A DNA stretch of 64,000 nt from Scilla litardierei (taxonomy: Eukaryota > Streptophyta > Magnoliopsida > Asparagales > Asparagaceae): the NCBI GenBank assembly GCA_030789695.1, contig CM061134.1, positions 63,911,370-63,975,369 on the forward strand. Direction: 5' to 3'. Position numbers and translations under genes: made by a program. The notes under the pieces were generated by a model that saw only the letters and a list, made by a program, of their open reading frames with translations, did no database searches and had not been told where the DNA came from. Of this stretch, positions 23,601-30,077 are shown one piece after another; positions within the stretch are counted from its first letter, which is position 1, and every line of letters begins with the position of its first letter.

Positions 23601-24934
23601 TATTCGGGTGTCGATTGCCAGTGCGAATACGGGTATGAAGAGGATGATGGTGTGTATTCCGGCCAGCCGACAGGGGATGATGGGGTGTATTCGGGTGAGT
23701 AGGGCGAGGCTGGGGATGAGGGGGGTGTATTCTGGTGAGCCAACATGAGACGAAGGGGTGTATTCCGGTGAGGATTCCGGCGAGTACTCCGGTGACAAAG
23801 GGGTGTATTCCGGTGAGCAAAGACGAGTGCAAGAACAGGCTGGTGGAGGGATGTAGTACCTTTCTGATGGTGATGATGGTCGATGTTCTCGGGTAGAAAC
23901 TTGAAGAGCAGACGTCGACCAAGACGTTGATGTTCGCGATCGGTGGTCGTGGCCACATTGCTCATGTTCTTCTTTCGCTGCAGGGGGCACGTAGGGCCTC
24001 TTCTTGATCGGCAAAGCTGCAAGTCCGACGAAGTTTGATTTGTGAGCCACCCGCTTCATCGGCAACGATGTAGGTCCAAAGAAATTAGATTTCACGGCAA
24101 CCTTCGTTGCACCCCAACGATTGCGCCGCGCACCCATCGTTATCTTTGCCAGATTACTAGCTAGGGACAGATTAAGATGACTAGAAAGAAAACGTTGAGA
24201 ATTTTAGGATTAGAAATCAGACCGAGAGAGAGCGCGAGGTTTAGAATTATGTAATGAGAAAGGGTTTATGGGGTATTTATATATTCAGCTTTCTTGCCCT
24301 AATTTAGTTTCTTAGCCTATTCTGTTTCGGAATTGTATAGGGCATCGCGGAATCCAACGGGGTATTAATAATTGCATTATTTTAAAAAGTATGGTCATAT
24401 ATGTTCTCAACTTTTAAGCGTATATATGGATTAGATTATTAAAATAATATGTATGAAGCATATATACGCGAGTTAGTTTTAGAAATCTTTTCTGTTTTAT
24501 TGCACATGCCAATAAATGCATTATGAACTTGGCACACTGATATGCAGGCCGGTGGTTTGGACAAGCTAACATTAGACAGTCTATACGACGACGCAATCCG
24601 GCGGGCAAACCAGACAGCAAGCTACAACCCATGGGAGACTCCGGCACCAATGGCCGGCCACGCGATGCAACAGCCTATGTTCATGGCCCCCGACCCGTTC
24701 TATGCCTCGCAAGCGGTCGCTGCACCTCACTCCGTTCAGATGGCGGCGATCGCTCAGCAGCAGCATGCGTTCATGCAGCAGCAGATGATGATGATGGGCG
24801 GTGCGCAGCAGCAGCCGGCAGTGAACCCGTTTGGAAACCCATATGCGGCGACCGCCGCTGTTCATCCGTACGGCCCGGCCGTGGGCATGGGCATGCCTGT
24901 TCAAGCATCGAATACGTATACAGGGCTCATATAG
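897..24934 (+). CDS. Clathrin assembly protein, ANTH domain (AP180/CALM family), 15 coding exons
   Basis: This is an endocytic adaptor that binds PI(4,5)P2 in membranes and recruits clathrin. Coding exons read from splice sites and frame: 897-995, 1083-1152, 1938-2035, 3249-3390, 3472-3572, 4418-4501, 4594-4644, 4749-4814, 4891-4956, 6298-6378, 6497-6574, 21574-21723, 21807-21882, 21968-22086, 24548-24934. They sum to 1668 nt, giving 555 aa plus stop, close to the family length. The ANTH domain covers roughly residues 20-300 and includes [39 protein letters not shown] and [12 protein letters not shown]. The lipid-binding motif K-x9-K-x-(K/R)-(H/Y) is present as R41...K51-E-K53-H54, so its first lysine is arginine. 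The C-terminal half is a flexible adaptor tail with DLL (360-362), DPF (476-478) and NPF (520-522) motifs and Gln/Met-rich tracts. All introns are GT-AG. Introns 11 (15 kb) and 14 (2.5 kb) carry inserts. Confidence 0.93.
1153..6297 (+). other. Introns 2-9 of the clathrin assembly gene
   Basis: The longer introns here are 1153-1937, 2036-3248, 3573-4417 and 4957-6297. They are AT-rich single-copy-looking DNA with short poly-A/T runs. I see no coding potential, LTR or clear terminal inverted repeat in them. Open frames overlapping 3237-3629 and 1916-2264 are exons read through into introns. Confidence 0.7.
6880..7245. repeat. Fold-back MITE-like element, copy 1
   Basis: The left end contains ACACATGACATGTGGCTAAA and the right end contains its near reverse complement (AGCCACATATGTCATGTG, near 7217-7234), giving imperfect terminal inverted repeats of about 25 bp. 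The interior has the 'CCGTCCCAAAAAAGTTCCAT' and 'GACGAATGGATGTATAGA' words shared with other copies in this intron. Confidence 0.5.
7560..7815. repeat. Fold-back element, copy 2
   Basis: It shares with the copies at 9880, 10810 and 12130 the block 'CTCGATCCATCCGTTACAAA', a later 'GGTCAAATAACGCTGGATTC' block, the 'TTTTTGGTATGGTAATCAT' block and the end word 'TGATAGCACATATG'. The middle is self-complementary. No coding capacity. Confidence 0.5.
7909..8095 (+). pseudogene. atpA: Chloroplast atpA fragment (nuclear plastid DNA)
   Basis: Translation gives [13 protein letters not shown] followed by [20 protein letters not shown] and AELEAFAQF. This is the highly conserved part of the CF1 ATP synthase alpha subunit. 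The preceding bases also match atpA (ITDGQIFLS), but a small rearrangement shifts the frame around 7945-7965. Only ~190 bp of a ~1.5-kb gene is present, with neither start nor end, so it is a dead nuclear plastid insert. It stops within a base or two of the target-site duplication of the adjoining solo LTR. Confidence 0.88.
8096..9854 (+). mobile_element. Solo LTR of a SIRE-like Copia retrotransposon
   Basis: The 1759-bp segment begins TGTTAGG and ends TTTACA, and is flanked by the perfect 5-bp duplication CAATT (8091-8095 and 9855-9859). No internal region, primer site or second LTR is attached, so it is the usual product of LTR-LTR recombination. Size and opening (TG TT.. GGT ATTGG .. TTTTGATGATGA) resemble the SIRE-type LTRs near the right of the window. 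The U3 part (about 8560-9100) carries repeated CAGGCGCCTG and CAGTCGACTG palindrome-like words. A TATA-like TATAAATA lies at 9165-9172. The 3' third has repeated 'TGTGTGAG' words (9515-9610). Confidence 0.88.
9880..10190. repeat. Fold-back element, copy 3
   Basis: It contains 'TGGATGATCATCATACCAAA', 'AATCAAGTGAATCTAATG', 'TGTAACGAGTGGATTG' and 'TTGGGATTTTAAGATTTTAGA', in the opposite order from copy 2 and so inverted relative to it. Ends with 'GTTGACAGCATGCG'. No ORF of note. Confidence 0.45.
10370..10660. repeat. Degenerate short tandem repeats (GGGAACTAAATTTT-like)
   Basis: About ten imperfect repeats of a 20-30-base phrase, variously 'gagggaactaaatct', 'ggaaactaaattttagggg' and 'gaggtaactaaattgtgagg', occur back to back. 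The phrase drifts strongly, as in an old minisatellite. Confidence 0.55.
10810..11165. repeat. Fold-back element, copy 4
   Basis: Shares with copy 3 'CATGGATGATTAACACACCA', 'GTAACGAGTGGATTAACGG' and 'CATATTTGGGGTTTTAGAAT'. Its ends carry 'GCGTTGTCAACACG' and 'TGTGCTGACAACACATAT', a partial inverted repeat. Confidence 0.45.
11209..11545. repeat. Fold-back element with TTCGCAC ends
   Basis: The left end reads TTCGCACGGTGCGAAAA and the right end repeats TTTTCGCACGGGC and TTTCGCACC. The interior has the 'GTAACGGATGGATGTGTG' word of the family. The flanking A/T runs are partly complementary. Confidence 0.4.
11545..11608. repeat. Compound microsatellite (GA)n(TA)n
   Basis: A run of GA dinucleotides passes directly into a run of AT dinucleotides. 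It sits between two fold-back elements. Confidence 0.95.
11610..11975. repeat. Long fold-back element (inverted arms ~165 bp)
   Basis: The left arm has GGCCAAGGAGGGGATTTACT, CCTTGGTCCACCAC, ATGATCTACACC and AAAATCAAGTGAT. The right arm has the reverse complements in reverse order (ATCACTTGATTTT, GGTGTAGATTATATTG, GTGGTGGACCAAGG, AATCCCCTCATTGGCC). The centre is the family 'CCATCCGTTAC' / 'CAATGGATGGATTC' pair. Almost the whole element could fold into one imperfect hairpin. Confidence 0.65.
12130..12460. repeat. Fold-back element, copy 5
   Basis: The central palindrome pairs TTTGACCCTCGATCCACCC with its near complement GGGTAAATCGAGGGTCAAA. It is flanked by 'AAACCCCAAATATGGATGAA' and 'TTTTTGGTGTGGTGATCATC'. 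The end word is 'TGTGCTAAGCACATATTC'. Confidence 0.55.
12480..13247 (+). other. Unassigned intron 11 sequence
   Basis: Unique-looking AT-rich DNA with a GT-rich stretch (12,540-12,700). I recognise no gene or element here. It ends with the first copy of the ACTGC target duplication (13243-13247). Confidence 0.6.
13248..13363 (-). repeat. 3' LTR of the intronic Copia element
   Basis: 116 bp, TG...CA. The adjoining run of seven C plus TCAAACTC (13364-13378) is the polypurine tract read on the minus strand. Confidence 0.93.
13377..17679 (-). pseudogene. Copia Gag-Pol polyprotein, frameshifted
   Basis: The Gag start is the ATG at 17677-17679 (MASPTDF...), with the [14 protein letters not shown] gag motif. 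That frame stops at 17455, and the rest continues in another frame (open from ~17590 to 13679), implying a one-base shift near 17475-17515. Domains in order: zinc knuckle [14 protein letters not shown] (CX2CX4HX4C), protease [12 protein letters not shown], integrase zinc region HHRLGHL, integrase core ([27 protein letters not shown]), RT ([30 protein letters not shown]). A second shift at about 13935-13945 throws the RNase H part into another frame, which ends at 13377 ([27 protein letters not shown]). Both breaks would abolish a full polyprotein. Confidence 0.92.
17680..18768 (-). other. GC-rich leader of the Copia element with internal repeats
   Basis: About 1.1 kb between the primer site and gag, far GC-richer than the surrounding intron. 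On the plus strand 17740-17840 repeats GACTCGCGGCAGGCAGGCGG, and 18355-18600 repeats GATCTGCGATCGGATC and CGGCGAAGCACGGGC. Long open frames exist on both strands but change with the repeats and show no known domain. I read this as untranslated leader, possibly with captured DNA. Confidence 0.65.
18769..18781 (-). other. Primer binding site (initiator tRNA-Met)
   Basis: The minus strand reads TGGTATCAGAGCA immediately after the 5' LTR. This is the standard plant Copia primer site complementary to the 3' end of initiator tRNA-Met. Confidence 0.92.
18782..18897 (-). repeat. 5' LTR of the intronic Copia element
   Basis: 116 bp, matching the left LTR except 'aatagccc' versus 'aataaccc'. Followed by the second ACTGC duplication. 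Confidence 0.93.
18946..20442. mobile_element. Long terminal-inverted-repeat element, non-autonomous
   Basis: The left end GGGCAAATTTTGGGAAAAAA pairs with the right end read in reverse (GGACAAATTTTGGGAAAAAA). Inverted similarity continues imperfectly for about 300 bp (GTGACTGGGTG, GATTCTTGGTTGGGGTTTC and AGTTAACTAGATATCAGGACG on the left; their complements at 20,050-20,340). The interior has three dispersed copies of an 'aataatctgcattaattttg...gaacatgcacctataaaa' phrase. No transposase is encoded. Long arms suggest a Mutator-type MITE, but I found no convincing target duplication. Confidence 0.7.
20168..20243. repeat. Perfect 38-bp tandem duplication
   Basis: The unit beginning TGATGATATGAAGTGTCTGC and ending CCAGGGTTATC occurs twice, at 20168-20205 and 20206-20243, inside the right arm of the inverted-repeat element. 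Confidence 0.9.
20443..21573 (+). other. Distal intron 11 sequence
   Basis: AT-rich intronic DNA with no gene or element that I recognise. It ends at the acceptor TGTAATCAG before exon 12. Confidence 0.6.
22559..24137 (-). CDS. Tyr/Pro-rich CTD-like repeat protein nested antisense in intron 14; two homopolymer frameshifts
   Basis: I do not recognise a named family. The chosen start is the ATG at 24137 (context AACGATGGG). The N-terminus is basic and low in repeats, with two related segments, [14 protein letters not shown] and [15 protein letters not shown]. It then passes into Tyr/Pro repeats: three copies of a ~54-aa unit (with [16 protein letters not shown] and [15 protein letters not shown]), then about three copies of a 36-aa unit ([16 protein letters not shown]...[18 protein letters not shown]). 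The frame shifts once in a six-G run at 23720-23725 (five in the sister repeat) and again in the C-rich stretch at about 22633-22650. Without both shifts the frame would end at 22559 after ~525 codons; as read, one frame stops at 22616. No signal peptide or membrane segment is seen. YSP/YTP spacing resembles the RNA polymerase II CTD, but function is unknown. A promoter-like region lies upstream. Confidence 0.55.
24245..24283 (-). promoter_or_regulatory. TATA box and start region of the nested antisense gene
   Basis: The minus strand reads TATATAAATA at 24283-24274, about 135 bases before the ATG. A plausible start ~30 bases downstream (near 24245) would give a CT-rich leader of ~110 nt. Just after the TATA box is AAACCCT (24267-24261), a telo-box often found in plant promoters of growth-related genes. 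Position and order fit a real promoter; activity is inferred. Confidence 0.5.
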
Positions 24935-25362
24935 AAGGTGAAGTATGTACAATTGGTGAAGAGAGAGGGAGGGGGTGTATTGATTGAAGGCGGCTGTGTT
25001 CATTCTTGATTGGGGTTGTATTTTGTATAACCTGGTGATAGGAAAAAAAGGGAAATTTATTTGTTGGTTGCTAGGGGAAGACACTGAGAGTTGATTTTTT
25101 TTGTGAATGGATTCCTAATAATAATGTGATTGGATTGTGTTCATTTATACGAACTTCTTTATGGCAACCTGTGCATAATTGAATTACATGACGTTTGCCG
25201 CTGGTTTTTGTGTTGCAACTCACAATACATCCTGGTCACTAGATTTTGTGTTGCAGCAAAAATAAAACCGTCGCGTTGGGCTGTTAAAGCCTGTGCGGCG
25301 TCAACAAGATGAAAGACAGGCGTGTCTGTGTAAATGAAATCGAACAAAGCAAGTTTCATTAA
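24935..25362 (+). other. 3' untranslated region and downstream flank of the clathrin gene
   Basis: After the stop, ~200 bases of transcript-like sequence lead to T-rich and AATAAT-rich DNA near 25095-25125, a plausible poly(A) region. The exact end cannot be set. The rest up to the MITE is plain intergenic DNA. Confidence 0.5.
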
Positions 25363-25894
25363 GGGCCTATTCTTTTGTAGGAAAGTATAAGTGGGAAAGT
25401 TGAGAATGTGTGGAATCTGAGAAGAGAGAAGTTGGTGTGTAGTGTGTTCTTTTGGTGGAAAGTGAGGTTGGATTGTGGAGTTGGAAAGTTGAGGTGGATC
25501 CCACTCCGTGTAGTGTGTTCTTTTTGATGTTGAAAGTTGGAGATGGAAAGTTGGATTGTTGGATGCTGTGAACCTAGGTAAGATTACCCCTAAAACAAAT
25601 ACTCACATCATTCAAAATTAGGCAATTTCAGCTACATGCAACAAAAACCGGAGGTGATCACACTCGCTTGGCCCTACACCACCTAACTTTCCACCGTAAT
25701 CCCCACGAAATCCGGAGGAAACAAACCCTGAGAGGATTCCTCCTGACACAAGCCCACATCGGATAGGAAAGCAAAAATCCCCCAACATCAAAAAGAACAC
25801 GACGCTTGAAATTTTTGTGAGATTCGGATGAATAGTGACGAAATAGTGCAAAAACTGAGGTTCCTCTTCAACGTCCAACGAAAAGAACATGCCC
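25363..25894. mobile_element. Harbinger-like MITE, 532 bp
   Basis: The left end GGGCCTATTCTTTTG and the right end read in reverse GGGCATGTTCTTTTC form ~15-bp terminal inverted repeats. Both flanks carry TAA (25360-25362 and 25895-25897), matching the 3-bp TWA duplication of PIF/Harbinger elements. No transposase. Confidence 0.78.
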
Positions 25895-26082
25895 TAATTA
25901 CATCCAAAATATGGATTTTAAAGAGAGAGAGGAGACAGAGAAGAACCAAGTGGCCCTCCCGGGCCTGACCTTGAGTCGTAGGAACGGGTGAAGAAGTGAA
26001 ATTAGTGTTTTATGCCTCTTCGGAGTCGGGTTGCACGGGCTACATCACAGCCTCATACCCGGCCCTAATTTTCAATCTCATT
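25895..26082. other. Intergenic spacer
   Basis: No gene or element seen between the MITE and the hAT-type element. Confidence 0.6.
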
Positions 26083-26090
26083 ACCGTGTC

Positions 26091-27249
26091 TAGGGCTGTT
26101 GACGAACGAGCTTGAACGAGCTTGAACAGTGTGCTTGGTTTTGTTCATGAACAAAATCCATGTTCAAACTCTGTTCGTTTACTAACCGAGCTCTAAAAAC
26201 ATGTTCAAGCTTGTTTGTTAAGCTTACCGAACGAACGTAAACGAACATAAACGAACGTAAACCGATCTTATTGAACGAACGTTCTGTTCATTAGCAAGAC
26301 TTATCGAGCTTGTTCGTGAACATGTTCAGGAATGTGTTCACGAACACACAATCAATCTTGTTCATGAACAGATTTTCAAACAAACGAACGAACAATGGCA
26401 ATGGACCAAAAGAGAGCTGGGAGCCTGGGAGTCTAGGAGTGGGAAGCTGGGAATAGGGCTGTTGACGAACGAGCTTGAACGAGCTTGAACAAGGAGCTTG
26501 GTTTTGTTCATGAACAAAATCCATGTTCAAGCTCTGTACGGGAAAAATAAACAAAATCCTTGTTCAAGCTCTGTTCGTTTACTAACCGAGCTCTAAAAAC
26601 CTGTTCAAGCTTGTTTGTTAAGCTTACCGAACGAACGTAAACAAACGTAAACGAACATTTACAGAGCTTGTTCACGAGTAGTTAATCGAACGTTCTGTTT
26701 GTTAACAAGACTTATCGAGCTTGCTCGTGAATATGTTCAGGAACATGTTCGTGAGCACACAATCAATCTTGTTCATGAACAGATTTTCAATCAAACAAAC
26801 GAACGTCAATTTTTTAATCAGGAATAATACTATTTAAACATAATTGCCAATGACTAAATTAATTAAATAAAAGGATTAAATATTTGCAGGACAAAAATAA
26901 ATAAATCCAGCATAATAGCTCCATAAATCCCATTACAAGCATTTATTTAAGTATAGTAAAAAATATAGTATTTGTCTAAATTTACTATTTTCCGTACATG
27001 TTTGTTCACGAACACTTAACGAGCTTGTTCATGAACATCACTTAATGAGCTTGTTCACGAACACTTAACGAGCTTGTTCATGAACATAAATGAACGAACA
27101 TACTTATGTTCAAGCTCTGTTCGTTTACTTACCGAGCTCTAAAAATCTGTTCAAGCTTGTTCATTAAGCTTTCTGAACAAACGTAAACGAACATGTACCG
27201 AGCTTGTTCACGAGTAGTTCGTCGAACGTTCTATTCGTCAACAGCCCTA
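26091..27249. mobile_element. Non-autonomous hAT-type element, 1159 bp
   Basis: Both ends read TAGGGCTGTTGACGAA (the right one in reverse complement), and the flanks carry the perfect 8-bp duplication ACCGTGTC (26083-26090, 27250-27257), the hallmark length of hAT. The interior is packed with the partly palindromic phrase GAGCTTGTTC(A/G)TGAAC. A second copy of the left end starts at about 26455, so the element contains an internal partial duplication or a nested relative. No transposase. Confidence 0.9.
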
Positions 27250-27257
27250 ACCGTGTC

Positions 27258-27828
27258 ACCCACAAACGAGGATAAGATAAAGAGAGAGTGGGTGTGCCCA
27301 CGTTCAAAGCAGCAGGCGCGGGGGGGGGGGGGGGGGGGGTGGGGGGGAGCACCCCTGCTCTTTTTTTAATCATATTTCATTTGTAGCATTGAAGCGTCCC
27401 CGCTCGCTCTCGACGCTGAAGCAACCCCTAAGCGAGGTTCTTTTCTCCAACCCTATTCAATCCTCCCTCTACTTCGGTTGTTATACATGCCTACCCAACT
27501 GACACGTTCCAATTCTATCTATTAGTTCGCCTGCACCCCTGCTTCCCTCGTTCCATAGCTTTAATTTGACCCTTCGATTGTTTTGTCATGTTTGCTGGGG
27601 GGATTTTGATATATTTCGAAATGGGTAGTTGCAATGATGCTAATTACATGGACCGAACCAACAGACACCGTGTTAGTTCAGGAGATTTCTCATGTCGTTG
27701 CTATTTACCACCACGGGAATGTAGCAACGACATGAGACGGCTCGCAACTCACAATAACAATTGATCTCTTGATCTCCTCCTATGAAACCTTCGTCTAAAC
27801 ACCCATTATATAGCCTAGGGCATAATAG
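27258..27828. other. Intergenic spacer with poly-G tract
   Basis: Contains an uninterrupted 20-base G run at 27320-27339 followed by TGGGGGGG, a strong G-quadruplex candidate and a likely site of sequencing-length error. No gene recognised. Confidence 0.65.
27689..27736. repeat. Perfect 15-bp hairpin
   Basis: CTCATGTCGTTGCTA (27689-27703) and its exact complement TAGCAACGACATGAG (27722-27736) flank an 18-base loop. Confidence 0.9.
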
Positions 27829-29308
27829 TGTAAGGACGCTGGCTATGAAGAAAACACTAGAAGGGGGTTGAATAGTGTTTATAAAATACAACACTTACAA
27901 TCACCTATGCCTTGAAGTAGAACTTGAAGGAGCAAGTGTATTGTGTGTTGATGACTCTTCCAAGAAGAGAGAAGCCCGTGTTCTTGTCTTCACCAAAGCT
28001 AGAGGATGTTGATTGGGTTCTAGTTGGAAGACAAGATGAGATTTAGATTTAGGGCTTGAGAGAGTTGGAAGCTTGAGAGCCTGAAGATGAATTCTTGAGT
28101 TGCTAAGAGAATGACTAAGAGCCTCTAATGGAACAGTAGAAGCCCCTCTTATAGGTTCTCCAAAACCCTCAAACAAAATACCTAGAACCCCCTTTGAAAT
28201 CCGTGTGGAAAAAGCCAACGGATAGAATTTACGCTACAGACAGTCGACTGGTGAAGAAACCACAATCGACTGCTGCACTGTATCAGAGGGTAGGTGAGAA
28301 TTCAACCAATAACTTACCTCGTTAGACAGTCGACTGATGAAGGTTGACCGTTGGACATGCGCCTGAAAACCATCAGGTGACTGAGAAACCTTCGACATGC
28401 GACTGATACCCTAAGTGCATAAGTTGGAAAAATTGAAGAATTCTGGGTATGCTAGCACAGGCGACTGATGCGGAATCCACAGGCGAATGTGCCATGGGCA
28501 GGCAACTGGAAAACCAACATCAGTCGTCTGTTGCACTAGTGCGCAACTTTCCAAAATCAAAGTTATGGGCAACTGTTGGACATGTGACTGTAGAATCATA
28601 TACAAGCGCTTGTACCATGGGCAGGCACCTGTAAATCCTTCTTACATAGACTGCAGGCGCTAGTGCGAAAGTTGACAAAACTTAAAAAGTTTGGACAAGA
28701 TGAGACATGTGACTGGCTAACAAGTCACATGCGCCTGACACTAGACATGCGTCGGTACTTTGTACAGCAGCCGACTGATGAAAGTTAAGAACTGAAAGCC
28801 CCAAAAATCAAGTCAAAAATGTGTGCATAACAGACCACTGTTGAACAATTCACTTGCGACTATTTTTGAGACAGACGCCTGTAAACAGAACTTCAGTCAC
28901 CTGTCAGAAGTCTAAAATGCACAACTTAGAATAAAAGAAGTTGGAAACCTATAAATTGGTTTCTAATGACTTCCTAGGCTAGAATGAGTGAAGTATGTGA
29001 GCTCCAACAATAATCTACTTCAAAGCTACATTCTAATTAGAAAGAAAAGAGAATAAAAAGATTACATTTGATTTAGCTTCTTCTCTTTCTCTTGAATGAT
29101 CTTGAAGTTTTCTTGAAGTCTTTGAAGCTCCATTCTTTATCTTTGATCACCCAATCTTTGAGCTTTGATTGATCTTTATGGTCATCCATTGCTATTTGAT
29201 CGTCATGATAAGCTTAGACAATGGATTAACTGCATGGAAGGGATTAGTTACAAGTATTTATGTTTGCTCATCATCAAAACCAAGTAGGGAGAAGTCCAAT
29301 ACTCAACA
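27829..29308 (-). mobile_element. 3' LTR of a minus-strand SIRE-type Copia element (family 2)
   Basis: 1480 bp, TGTAAGGACGC...ACTCAACA on the plus strand. The next bases, TTCTCCCCCTTTTTGGTGATG, are the complement of a SIRE polypurine tract, so this is the 3' LTR of an element whose internal part lies to the right. It is a close relative of the LTR split across 49312-50346 and 62754-63761: same opening on the minus strand (TGTTGAGTATTGGACTTCT) and the same CAGTCGACTG/CAGGCGTCTG words. Confidence 0.85.
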
Positions 29309-30077
29309 TTCTCCCCCTTTTTGGTGATGACAAACAAACAAAAACAAAAAGATAAATAATTGTGCTTAAGAGATACTCACTCCCCCTACATAAATGCCTA
29401 TCAAGTTAGACAATTAATATATGTGCATCTAATGATCAATTAAAGCAATAATATGATATACATGAATGAAATGAATTCAAGTATTGGAATTTAGGATTTG
29501 TGAAACCAAATTCATTATATCTTTCTCCCCTTGAACCTAACGCAACTCCAATCTTAGATTCAAGTTTAGCTTCTAATTAGCACAAAATTATGATTTGTTT
29601 ATCTCTCTCCTCCTATGGCATTATCCAAAAAGGTGGGAGTAGAAAAACAACAACAATTGTGCTAACTAAACTGAAACAATCATGGGAGTATAAAAAATGA
29701 GGTATGTATTTAATGTGATACCAAATGAAAATCGATAAAGCACGAAGGTGTACCACACAAATACGTAGCAAAACTCATCAAAAACTAAGTTGACTAGAGG
29801 AATAGAAGTCCAATAGCAACAAGTATTATGCAATTCATCTCAACATTCAATCAATACAATTAATAGCACAAGAAGAGACAAAATTGCACGAATTCACATG
29901 AGAGAGTAATAGAGCCAAAAGAAACATCATGTATATATTTGTAAAAGAGAGCATACATGGAGTACAAAAAAATATCCAACTCCACATACAAAAGTGTATG
30001 ACCATTATACATACATGTATCCAATGTGCCACAAGCACAAACACTAACAGACAAACATCAATATATGGAGCTATACA
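29309..30077 (-). mobile_element. 3' internal non-coding part of the family-2 SIRE element
   Basis: Carries several complemented G-rich purine motifs (CTCCCCC near 29311, 29381 and 29524), as does the 3' end of the intact SIRE element at 60700-61000. No coding sequence remains. It is cut off at 30078 by a Ty3-type LTR. Confidence 0.7.

Noticed and set aside
22630..23748. Plus-strand 372-aa frame of repeated [18 protein letters not shown] units
   Set aside because: It is the antisense of the Tyr/Pro repeat gene. The promoter and non-repeat head support the minus strand.
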